From NCBI GenBank assembly GCA_964464965.1, contig CAYXHM010000005.1:62001-126000 (forward strand): 64,000 bases of DNA. Reading direction: 5' to 3'. This DNA is from UBA5543 sp964464965. GTDB taxonomy: Bacteria; Bacteroidota; Bacteroidia; Chitinophagales; Chitinophagaceae. The notes under the pieces are model-generated. The model was not told the origin of the DNA, did not search any database, and was given only the letters and a program-made list of their open reading frames with translations. The translations under genes and the position numbers were made by a program. Shown here one piece after another: positions 55,497 through 63,353 of the stretch (positions are counted from its first letter, which is position 1; each line of letters begins with the position of its first letter).

Positions 55497-55895
55497 CTAT
55501 ATCATAGATAATAAAAGTGAAGCATCATTATGGTTGATGATTCTTTGTTGTGAAATCATTGGGGCAGTAGTTTTATTAACCATATTATGCGTGTAAGCCC
55601 TCACGGCATTGATAGTACCCGGTTTAGTATTTGTACATGCACAAACTGTTTTAGTGCAGCCTAAGCTATCTAGGTAAGCTAAATACTTCGGTAGCTGCCT
55701 TGAATAATCGCCTTGCGTTGCAATACCTATTTTAATTCCATTCATTTCTAACACATCTATAAAGTCGTTGTTTGAATGGTCTTGGTAGCAACCGGTAACT
55801 TGGCTATAGCCTGCATGAAGCATCAATGCATACAAGATATTTAGTGTTTGTGTCTTCCCTGTATTCGAAGAGCCTGTTAATGCTATTACATCCAT
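55497..55895 (-). CDS. Small P-loop protein
   Basis: The 132-aa protein opens with IALTGSSNTGKTQTLN, a Walker A motif at residues 7-15, and has the strand IKIGIATQGD as possible Walker B. It lacks a recognisable larger domain and is shorter than usual P-loop enzymes, so it may act as a nucleotide sensor. It lies 20 bp after hsdS and 3 bp before the Abi_C-like gene. No family name recognised. Confidence 0.7.
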   Translation of the reverse strand: MDVIALTGSSNTGKTQTLNILYALMLHAGYSQVTGCYQDHSNNDFIDVLEMNGIKIGIATQGDYSRQLPKYLAYLDSLGCTKTVCACTNTKPGTINAVRAYTHNMVNKTTAPMISQQRIINHNDASLLLSMI

Positions 55896-55915
55896 GTGAT
55901 TATTTTTTTACTTTT

Positions 55916-57109
55916 TTACATCCTCACCCTCACCTCGCCACTCATCAGTTTAGGCAGTAGCGTATCGCGTAGCTGTGTGAGTGTGCGGATTTGGGATATG
56001 TTTTCTTTTATTTTTGAAAATTGGGTTTCTGCTATTTTTTTAAACGCCAACAGTTTCTCTTTGTCAGGACTGGGCATCTCAATTTCTTTAATCATCTTAG
56101 AATTGACTGCTGTCGCAATGGAAGATGTACTGCCCAAAGAATCAAAGTTGAATGACTTTAAGAATAGGTAGAGATATTCAGAATAAAAGTTGGAATCTTC
56201 TTTTATTTTGAAATGTGCAATAGCTTCATTTGATAGCATTTTTTCGGTTGTTATTGCTACCCTTCCCATGGTTAATTTGAAACTTAAAATCACGGTGTTT
56301 TCTGGTATAACCGGTATGTTGAAAGTTTCAACTGCTTGTTGAGTAATGTATTCAGATGTGTTGTTAATATAGACGCCTCCATTACCTATATCGCGTATGG
56401 AAATCCATTTGATGTCATTTGGATCAATCGTAAACCATTTCGATTCTTTTCGTGGTGGTGTCCTCCCAATCCCAACATCAAAAACATCCCCTAACTTCAC
56501 CTCCTCCCAATCCTCCTGTGCTTCTTCTACAAACCACTGGCGGAATAGTGCCTCAGCCATAGCCTCCAGAGTTATGTTTTGCCGGTGCAGCAGGTCTATT
56601 TTATCGTCCAGGCTACTGAGTACTCCCCCTATCGCCTCTTGCTCGGGCAGGGGTGGAAATGATACGGGCAATCCCTTCAGGATTTCGGTGTTGATTGATG
56701 GCATAGTAGCCCCAACTGCGATACTTAATATGTATTCTCTAAACGCCTTCTGTTGAAAGTAATATGCCAAAAAATGCGAGTCGATGTTTTTGTGCGGTCT
56801 TACTCTCAGCATTCTTGATGAAAACATCCAACCGCTTTGATGCGGTTTAATGTAAGCACTCAGGTCAACTGATCCCACTCTTGTGAACACAATATCACCT
56901 GCATTAAGCGTGTACTTTTTTAGCCGCTGCAAGTCTTCATCAGTCACACTTGGGTAGTCGAAATCAGCAATTTTAAAATCGGAAATATGTTCGACAGTAA
57001 CTACAGGAGTGCCACCCTTTATATATTGTTCATTCTTTAGCTGGCTTCCAAAAGGACCTGTCTGCACATCAGCTATATCTTTTAATATTGTTTCTATCCA
57101 CTCACTCAT
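55916..57109 (-). CDS. hsdS: Type I restriction enzyme specificity subunit HsdS
   Basis: HsdS sets the DNA target of the type I complex. The 397-aa protein has two target recognition domains (about residues 1-165 and 205-360), each followed by a conserved coiled helix: PPLPEQEAIGGVLSSLDDKIDLLHRQN (about 155-182) and the C-terminal ISQIRTLTQLRDTLLPKLMSGEV. The motif DIVFTRVGS and a repeated W..V.LGDV start are visible. The target sequence cannot be predicted. Confidence 0.94.
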   Translation of the reverse strand: MSEWIETILKDIADVQTGPFGSQLKNEQYIKGGTPVVTVEHISDFKIADFDYPSVTDEDLQRLKKYTLNAGDIVFTRVGSVDLSAYIKPHQSGWMFSSRMLRVRPHKNIDSHFLAYYFQQKAFREYILSIAVGATMPSINTEILKGLPVSFPPLPEQEAIGGVLSSLDDKIDLLHRQNITLEAMAEALFRQWFVEEAQEDWEEVKLGDVFDVGIGRTPPRKESKWFTIDPNDIKWISIRDIGNGGVYINNTSEYITQQAVETFNIPVIPENTVILSFKLTMGRVAITTEKMLSNEAIAHFKIKEDSNFYSEYLYLFLKSFNFDSLGSTSSIATAVNSKMIKEIEMPSPDKEKLLAFKKIAETQFSKIKENISQIRTLTQLRDTLLPKLMSGEVRVRM

Positions 57110-57112
57110 ATT

Positions 57113-57388
57113 CTATCGTTTTAATAGACTTTTATCAGGTACAACATTTCCATACCATTTTATTTCATAGTCATTAGTCAATTCGTTGACCTGAAAGTTT
57201 ATACTTCGCTTGCCTAACAGCGTTTTGCCATAGAATATAAATACCTTTTGCTGGGGTTTGGTTTCATGATATATGTTCACTTCCAAGGTATCAATTGGTA
57301 AGATGCCTTCTGTAACAACCCTATAGCTTCTGGACTGTTTTTGTCTATGCGATGGCCGTATGGTACGTTTGCGTATTATGGTTGTCAT
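57113..57388 (-). CDS. Small basic hypothetical protein
   Basis: The 91-aa protein has a strongly basic N-terminus (RKRTIRPSHRQKQSRSYR), then short beta strands (VFIFYGKTLLGKRSINFQV). No signal peptide. It lies 3 bp upstream of hsdS and 10 bp downstream of the exported-protein gene, so it belongs to the hsd operon. Basic character hints at nucleic acid binding; the family is unknown to me. Confidence 0.6.
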   Translation of the reverse strand: MTTIIRKRTIRPSHRQKQSRSYRVVTEGILPIDTLEVNIYHETKPQQKVFIFYGKTLLGKRSINFQVNELTNDYEIKWYGNVVPDKSLLKR

Positions 57389-57398
57389 TGGTTATTGT

Positions 57399-57788
57399 TT
57401 ACCCGATATAAATATCAAAAGTCACCATTGTACCACTGCTGGTTGTCAATGTAACTTTAGTAGATGCTGAAATTATATTCCCGTCATAATCCCTATCGAA
57501 TGACAAGTATCCTCCGGTATAGATATATCCATCGCTGTTATAACCACTATGTATATATCCGTTATTCCCAAAGTCAATAACAGTAACTTTGTCATATTCT
57601 ACTTTAACATCCAGCTTGTAAGTGCTTTTAGTATAAGTAGAATAACTGAAGTACACAACTATTGCTTTATACCAGCCATTGTCTATTCCTCCATAGGAAG
57701 CCCTGTCTTCGGGAATATTCAGTGCACCTGCTTTATTATGCGCAGGAACCGTTAAAAAGAATAGTAGTAATAGAAACAATGCTTTCAT
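57399..57788 (-). CDS. Small exported protein inside the hsd operon
   Basis: The 129-aa protein has a clear signal peptide (about residues 1-22, ending KAGA). The remainder is beta-rich with many Tyr, Gly and Asp. No family recognised. An exported protein in the middle of a restriction operon is unusual; it may belong with one of the accessory genes or be a passenger. Confidence 0.65.
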   Translation of the reverse strand: MKALFLLLLFFLTVPAHNKAGALNIPEDRASYGGIDNGWYKAIVVYFSYSTYTKSTYKLDVKVEYDKVTVIDFGNNGYIHSGYNSDGYIYTGGYLSFDRDYDGNIISASTKVTLTTSSGTMVTFDIYIG

Positions 57789-57799
57789 AATATATACTG

Positions 57800-58777
57800 T
57801 TAAGAGTTATTATAAAATCTTGCAGCGGTCAATTCTTTCATTTCACTGCATTTACCATTATTATTTACCCATTGCCCGTCTTGATAATAATATATATCCG
57901 GTTGGCTGTCCTTATTCAAGGCATCTGCCACAATGCATATACGATAGTCCTTTTTGTACTTTTTAGCGTTTGTATATTCATTATGGGTTAGCTCTACCAC
58001 TTTGTACGGGCCTGACAGTCCTTTCACTTCCAGAAGCAAGGTTTGTTTGCCCTTAACGGCCTCCATGTCCCATCCATAATTTTCCTTGTGGCAATCTATT
58101 ATCGCGTACTCCCTAGTGCGATAATACTCAGCTACCTTGTCCATAGCTGCCAATTCTATTTTCTTTCTAAGTTCTATGTCAGGTTGCCACGGACTGCCTC
58201 CGCGTGTCTTCCTTCTTTTCCTTTCAATATACCTGTCCGGGTCGTTGATGTAGGTGGCTAATTCATCCAAGTATTTTTTGTCAGTATGGTCTTCCACGTA
58301 CCAGGCATTGGTTTGCCCCGGAGCTTTCCATTTTCCTTCTACATTAGCCGCAGCTTCAAATATGCGCTCAGTTGCCGGTACCAGGGTAGAATTGTTTGTT
58401 AGAGTTTTGCATAAGTATGATTTGCCATCCCAATCGCCACCCTGTATGTGCTGCATGTGGCGGTAGAGCTTTGCATCGGCATACCATCCCACTATATATT
58501 GTCCCCCGGTTTCAGGGTTCTTAGCAAACAAGACAACAGTTATACCTTCTATATGCTCATCGTCCCTTCTGGCTCCTAACTTTTGTATATGCAAACTACG
58601 TCCATCCTGAATACGCGCATATCCATAATGATACCTTCCTATTGGGTGAAAATTATATACCTCCCCTCCATCCTGGTATTGCTCAACATACCAGCCTGCA
58701 CCTGTAGGTTTATCATCGTCTGTAACACCCTCGTAGTGCTTCATCCATGCCGTTCTCAAAAATATGTATCGTGCCAT
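57800..58777 (-). CDS. DUF3883-like protein, possible accessory nuclease
   Basis: The 325-aa protein has a C-terminal domain (about residues 210-300) with NYGWDMEAVKGKQTLLLEVKG and VELTHNEYTNAKKY, the DUF3883 pattern, which resembles a PD-(D/E)xK nuclease fold (Asp in GWDM, EVK). The N-terminal half (HYGYARIQDGRSLHIQKLG, YIVGWYADAKLYR) looks like a small reader domain and is not recognised. It follows hsdM by 14 bp. It may restrict modified DNA or support the complex; unproven. Confidence 0.72.
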   Translation of the reverse strand: MARYIFLRTAWMKHYEGVTDDDKPTGAGWYVEQYQDGGEVYNFHPIGRYHYGYARIQDGRSLHIQKLGARRDDEHIEGITVVLFAKNPETGGQYIVGWYADAKLYRHMQHIQGGDWDGKSYLCKTLTNNSTLVPATERIFEAAANVEGKWKAPGQTNAWYVEDHTDKKYLDELATYINDPDRYIERKRRKTRGGSPWQPDIELRKKIELAAMDKVAEYYRTREYAIIDCHKENYGWDMEAVKGKQTLLLEVKGLSGPYKVVELTHNEYTNAKKYKKDYRICIVADALNKDSQPDIYYYQDGQWVNNNGKCSEMKELTAARFYNNS

Positions 58778-58791
58778 GTGTTTTAGTTGTT

Positions 58792-60372
58792 TTAACTCTT
58801 CACAGCTGTTATCTTTTTCAAATTCTCCGCAATTCTTTTATTCAAATCTGCCTCTTCGGCCATCTGCTGTTCCAGTTCTGTCTTCAGCAGGGCAAAGCGT
58901 TCGTTAAAGTCAAAATCATCTTCATCGGCCGCCAGGTCTATATACCTGCCGGGTGTCAGCACATAGCCTTTTTCTTTTACCGTGGCGGTGGTGGCCGTTT
59001 TGCAAAATCCCGCCTCGTCCTCATAAGGTGCGTCGCCCGTGCGCCAGTTGTGGTAGGTGGCGGCTATCTTGCTCATATCAGCCCCGGTCAGTATCCTGTT
59101 CTTGCGGTTTACCAGCTCGCCCATGTTGCGGCAGTCTATAAACAGAATCTCGCCTTTGCGTTTCAGCTTGTTGCGCCGCACAAACCAGAGGCAGGCGGGT
59201 ATCTGCGTATTGAGGAAGAGCTTGGTAGGCAGGTTTACTATACAGTCTACCAGGTCGTTGTCCACCATGGCCTGCCTTATATCCCCCTCGCCACTACTTT
59301 GCGTGGTGAGCGCGCCCTTGGCCAGTACAAAACCCGCCATGCCCGTAGGTGCCAGGTGGTACAGGAAGTGCTGTATCCATGCATAGTTGGCATTGCCGGG
59401 CGGTGGCACCAGTTTTTTGCCCAGTACAGTCCAGCGGGCATCGTCGCGCAGCAGCTCGCCGCTCCAGTCGCTGTCGTTAAAAGGGGGGTTGGCTATTATA
59501 TAGTCGGCCTTCAGGTCTTTATGCGCATCGTTCAGGAAACTGCCCTCGTTGTTCCAGCGTACGTTGCTGGCGTCTATACCCCGTATGGCCAGGTTCATGC
59601 GGGCCAGCCGCCAGGTGGTCTGGTTGCTTTCCTGCCCGTATATGCTTATACGGTCGGCGGGGTTCAGCGCCAGGCCGTTTTTGCCGTTCTTTTTGTACTG
59701 GTGGCTGTGGCTTTCTATAAACTTCTCGCTTTGCACAAACATGCCGCCGCTGCCGCAGCAGGGGTCAAACACGCGCCCCTCGTAGGGTTCCAGCATTTCT
59801 ACCAGCAGCTTTACCACGCTTTCGGGCGTGTAGAACTGGCCGCCCTTTTTGCCTTCTGCCAGTGCAAACTCTCCCAGGAAGTACTCAAACACGCGGCCCA
59901 GCAGGTCTTTGCCCTGTGCCTCTTTAGTGCCCAGGGTAGCCGTGCCCACCAGGTTTACCAGTCCGCCCAGGCTGGCTTTGTCCAGCTTTTCCTGTGCAAA
60001 CACCCTGGGTAGTACGCCACGCAGGGTAGGGTTGTCTTTCTCAATGGCGTCCATAGCTTCGTCTATATCTTTACCTATAGATGGCAGTGTGGCGCGCCCC
60101 TGTATCCAGCGCCAGCGGCTGCTTGGCGGTACGTAAAACACCTTTTCGGCTATATACTCATTTTTATCTTCGGGGTCGGCACCGTCGGCTTTCTGCGCCA
60201 CCAGCTGGTCGTACAGCTCCTCAAACGCGTCTGATATATACTTGAGGAATATGAGGCCCAGCACCACATGCTTGTATTCTGCCGCGTCCATATTCTTGCG
60301 CAGCTTGTCGGCAGCTTTCCATAGCTTTTTCTCCAACGGTTCTTCTGCTTCCGCCTTTTTTTCTTTTGCCAT
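58792..60372 (-). CDS. hsdM: Type I restriction enzyme methylase subunit HsdM
   Basis: HsdM methylates adenine N6 in the target and with HsdS forms the methyltransferase. The 526-aa protein has the N-terminal helical domain (about 1-140), SAM motif FDPCCGSGGMFV (about residue 215) and catalytic NPPF in IIANPPFNDSDW. A C-terminal coiled helix ends in NEFxL-type region (ALLKTELEQQMAEEADLNKRIAENL). It is the first gene of the eight-gene operon; no clear promoter was seen upstream. Confidence 0.96.
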   Translation of the reverse strand: MAKEKKAEAEEPLEKKLWKAADKLRKNMDAAEYKHVVLGLIFLKYISDAFEELYDQLVAQKADGADPEDKNEYIAEKVFYVPPSSRWRWIQGRATLPSIGKDIDEAMDAIEKDNPTLRGVLPRVFAQEKLDKASLGGLVNLVGTATLGTKEAQGKDLLGRVFEYFLGEFALAEGKKGGQFYTPESVVKLLVEMLEPYEGRVFDPCCGSGGMFVQSEKFIESHSHQYKKNGKNGLALNPADRISIYGQESNQTTWRLARMNLAIRGIDASNVRWNNEGSFLNDAHKDLKADYIIANPPFNDSDWSGELLRDDARWTVLGKKLVPPPGNANYAWIQHFLYHLAPTGMAGFVLAKGALTTQSSGEGDIRQAMVDNDLVDCIVNLPTKLFLNTQIPACLWFVRRNKLKRKGEILFIDCRNMGELVNRKNRILTGADMSKIAATYHNWRTGDAPYEDEAGFCKTATTATVKEKGYVLTPGRYIDLAADEDDFDFNERFALLKTELEQQMAEEADLNKRIAENLKKITAVKS

Positions 60373-60448
60373 AGTGTATCCTGTGTGTCTTTATTGCGCG
60401 GTAAGATACTTATTACATTTTATCCGTGGTAGGGTGAAAACACCCCCC

Positions 60449-60903
60449 TTAAAAATCGGGTAGCTTACGGGTGCAGGCCTTTTTCGTATCTTCTTCAAAG
60501 CTGTCTAAGTATGCCTCGGTAGTACTTTTGCCTGTATGGCCCAGCGCCTCTTGTATAAACTCCACGCTCGCCCCGGAACGTTTTAGCACCGTACTGAAGG
60601 TGTGCCTTGCCGTATAGGTGGTTATATTCTTGTCCAACCCCAGGTCGGTGGCTATCAGCTTCATGTATTTGTTGATTGTTTGGTGCAGTGTTTTGCCTGT
60701 TTGTAGGCTTCCTCGGCACTCATGCCGTTCTTCAGCATAGGGAAGATATAATTACTGCAGCTTCGCCATGTCCTTAACGTTTATACCATTACACAGATAA
60801 CTGAATATCCAGTAGTCTTTAGCACGCTCCATACTACTGCCGGGGGAGTAACATAAAGCCCGTAAAGTGCATTGCTGCTCGTCCTTTTTTTATAAAAGCG
60901 GGT
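60449..60903 (-). pseudogene. Broken tyrosine integrase
   Basis: Read on the minus strand: RFYKKRTSSNALYGLYVTP, then ERAKDYWIFSYLCNGINVKDMAKLQ ending in a stop, then in other frames NYIFPMLKNGMSAEEAYKQAKH and MKLIATDLGLDKNITTYTARHTFSTVLK with LGHTGKSTTEAYL (catalytic Arg, His, Tyr). It has frameshifts, a stop and a deletion between the KDM block and NYIFP. It is related to the intact integrase (both share CNGIN-KDM) and probably marks the far end of an integrated element. Confidence 0.85.
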
Positions 60904-60904
60904 T

Positions 60905-61246
60905 TCAAACGTCGGTATGTTCACTCATTACAGGGATAGTCGTTTCAGCCTGTGATATATATTCAGTAGGATAACTTTTATATGCTCCAACCAATCCGGC
61001 GACAGGTGCATTACTGTAATCATCATAAAAGTTAAAGTTGTTTATCTGGCAGTTAGTGATGCTCATTGGCATGGTAGTAACGGAATGCCTTAAATATTCT
61101 ATTACAGGCTGGTACGTTGTTGGCCCGGCCCAACCGGTTTCTTCCAGTACCCGTGCATGCCAAAATTCGCGTGTATTTCCCGCTATTTCAGTGAGTATCC
61201 CGGTAAAAACTACCCTGTCTTTAATATCATGAACCGTAAACTGCAT
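60905..61246 (-). CDS. Hypothetical protein
   Basis: The 113-aa frame starts at ATG 61246 with a plausible AGGAAAA ribosome site and ends with MSEHTDV right against the integrase remnant. It has a hydrophilic, beta-rich profile (VVFTGILTEIAGNTREFWHARVLEE), no signal peptide, and I recognise no family. Its 3' end may have been rewritten by insertion of the neighbouring element. The 247-bp stretch to the hsp20 promoter at 61493 contains no other gene I can support. Confidence 0.5.
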   Translation of the reverse strand: MQFTVHDIKDRVVFTGILTEIAGNTREFWHARVLEETGWAGPTTYQPVIEYLRHSVTTMPMSITNCQINNFNFYDDYSNAPVAGLVGAYKSYPTEYISQAETTIPVMSEHTDV

Positions 61247-61492
61247 TTATTTTCCTGTGCCAAAATTGCATTTTGATACAATACAGGCCTGTGCAATCTG
61301 TCCCTTTTTTCTACAAGCTGGTTATACTTATTATGTTTATAGTAGTAGCATAAGCTATCTGCAACTGCTGCCGGCAAGAAATAAGGCAACGGTAAGACAG
61401 AGGCGGGTATCACGTAAAGACCCATCTATTTATTTATGGAAAGGCTGGTAGGGCATTCTGACTAAAGTCATTGCATAGACTGACGTGGAGCA

Positions 61493-61523
61493 TTGTTCTG
61501 ATATAACACCACACTTAATTTTA
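61493..61523 (+). promoter_or_regulatory. Promoter of hsp20
   Basis: TTG at 61493-61495, a 20-bp spacer and TAATTTTA at 61516-61523, one mismatch from TAnnTTTG, lie 36 bp upstream of the ATG. Confidence 0.5.
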
Positions 61524-61559
61524 TTCAAAACATTTAATAACAATTAAAAACGATCAGTT

Positions 61560-62003
61560 ATGTCAAAAAAATCACTGTCCCGTATCGGGGAGACGTTACC
61601 ATCTGTATTTGATGATTTTTTCAAGCCATGGAATGAATGGTTTAACGGTAATGGTTTAATGCAGCATACTTTAACTGTCCCTGCTGTTAATATTACGGAT
61701 GAAGATGATGCCTACAATGTTACATTAGCTGTTCCGGGCATGAAGCGCGATGACTTTTCTATAGATGTAACCGGCAACTTGCTTACTATCAGTGCTGAAA
61801 AAGAAGATTCTTCCGAAGAAAAGGGAAAGAAGTTTACCCGTAAAGAATATAACTATTCATCGTTTTCACGCAGTTTTACACTGCCTGATGAAATACAGCA
61901 GGAAAAAATTGATGCAAAATATAGTGATGGTGTACTCACTATAATCCTGCCAAAAAATGAGGACAGGAAGAAAGAGCAACCAAAGAAAATAGTGATAAAC
62001 TGA
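61560..62003 (+). CDS. Hsp20/alpha-crystallin small heat shock protein
   Basis: The 147-aa protein is an ATP-independent chaperone holding unfolded proteins. The alpha-crystallin domain (about residues 38-130) has the A.PGM.RDDF pattern and the GVLTIILPK strand with the IxI-like end (KKIVIN). The short N-terminus (1-37) is hydrophobic/aromatic as usual. Length is typical for the Bacteroidetes family. Confidence 0.94.
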   Translation: MSKKSLSRIGETLPSVFDDFFKPWNEWFNGNGLMQHTLTVPAVNITDEDDAYNVTLAVPGMKRDDFSIDVTGNLLTISAEKEDSSEEKGKKFTRKEYNYSSFSRSFTLPDEIQQEKIDAKYSDGVLTIILPKNEDRKKEQPKKIVIN

Positions 62004-62089
62004 TACAAGTACCGAGGTGGTTTTTTACATGGTCACCGTTTTAATATCCCGGAGGCCATGTAAAATTACATCCATCATATCTATAAAAC

Positions 62090-62872
62090 ATGAAAGCCAT
62101 CCGTACACGTACTCTGTTATGTATATTCCTTTTGCCAATCACATTGTATGCCCAGGTAGATAACGCTGCAGTGCCACCAGTTGTACTATGCTATCACCAG
62201 GTGCGCAACTGGACTTCTCAGGACGGTAGGGTCGCCAGGGATTATATCGTACCTGTCGAACGGTTTAAACAACATATGAGTATGTTACGTGATAAGGGCT
62301 TTCATGTAATTTTGCCCACAGACTTGCTTGCCTACCAGTTACAGCGGAAAAAATTACCACCCAATTCTGTATTGATCAGTTTTGACGATGGTACCGTCTC
62401 TCAATACACAACTGCATTACCAGTCCTGGAAAAGTATGGTTTCAAGGCAGTGTTTTTTATTATGACAGTTACATTAGACCGCCCGGGATATCTAAGCCGT
62501 TCGCAAATACTATCATTAAAGAAGGCAGGGCACGTGATCGGTTGCCATACATGGGACCATCACAAAGTAACAAGCTACAATTTGAGTGACTGGGAAAAGC
62601 AATTATTACGTCCCACCAAAGTTCTGGCTGCACTAACCGGGGATAAAATACAGTATTTTGCATATCCATATGGCTTATGGGATACTGCAGCGATAACACA
62701 GTTGTGGGCTGCGGGATATACTGCTGCATTTCAGTTGTATGGCAAACAGGATATACGCTATCCTCAATATACTATTCGGCGTATTATTGCAAATGGCCAT
62801 TGGGATGGCCAACAGTTAGAAGCAGCTATATCAGGCATTTCTGGTGGAAAGAATAGCTCTTTAAATCATTGA
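62090..62872 (+). CDS. Secreted polysaccharide deacetylase (NodB fold)
   Basis: The 260-aa protein has a signal peptide (about 1-21, ending YAQ). NodB motifs: SFDDGT (motif 1, catalytic Asp-Asp), HTWDHHKVT (motif 2, metal His pair) and FAYPYGLWD (motif 3). These enzymes remove acetyl groups from N-acetylglucosamine-containing polymers such as peptidoglycan or biofilm glycan, using a divalent metal. A VVLCYHQV opening is typical of PgaB-like members. Cell location is periplasm or outer surface. Confidence 0.92.
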   Translation: MKAIRTRTLLCIFLLPITLYAQVDNAAVPPVVLCYHQVRNWTSQDGRVARDYIVPVERFKQHMSMLRDKGFHVILPTDLLAYQLQRKKLPPNSVLISFDDGTVSQYTTALPVLEKYGFKAVFFIMTVTLDRPGYLSRSQILSLKKAGHVIGCHTWDHHKVTSYNLSDWEKQLLRPTKVLAALTGDKIQYFAYPYGLWDTAAITQLWAAGYTAAFQLYGKQDIRYPQYTIRRIIANGHWDGQQLEAAISGISGGKNSSLNH

Positions 62873-62933
62873 GATGAAAGCTTATTACAGGGTGTTTGTC
62901 CGGGCACTTTAAAATCTACATGCTAATAAGCTA

Positions 62934-63122
62934 TTAATTTAAAAAGTCGAACAGTTTATAAGATAATACAGCAGGCCATACAATAGCCTGAAGTAAACCA
63001 AGAATCCCATCCCATATTGAGGTAGCATGCTGGAGAAAATAAATCAATGATCCTGTAAATCCAAGACCATACACAGCAGACGATTGTCCGGGTATTTTTC
63101 GTTGCATTCTGTTTTGTATCAT
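62934..63122 (-). CDS. Small membrane protein
   Basis: The 62-aa protein has two hydrophobic segments (about residues 18-33 and 38-58) with YGLGFTGSLIYFLQHATSIWDGILGLL and a conserved-looking IVWPAVLSYKL end. I recall similar small proteins in Bacteroidetes but no function. It may start at the internal Met6. The region 63123-63353 shows nothing else. Confidence 0.6.
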   Translation of the reverse strand: MIQNRMQRKIPGQSSAVYGLGFTGSLIYFLQHATSIWDGILGLLQAIVWPAVLSYKLFDFLN

Positions 63123-63353
63123 AACAACAGTTTATGTAAAGCAAGCCTATTTCTTTCTATAAGTAAATGACTTGCATCATTCATATCTCTGATTGAGGTC
63201 AAATAGAAATGCTACTGGTATCTATTCAGTATTGTTATTGTTTCTGCCAGGAACATTTACAAGCATGATGTGAATCATAAAAATCATTGATAATACTCAT
63301 GAAAATGCCAATTCAACGGTAGGATATTTGTGTTGAAATGTCTATTGTATTGT

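Noticed and set aside
58747..60012. 421-aa plus-strand frame
   Set aside because: Antisense of hsdM; high GC third positions in hsdM keep the shadow open.
61210..61425. 71-aa minus-strand frame
   Set aside because: Overlaps the better supported 113-aa gene, with odd composition and no homology I recognise.
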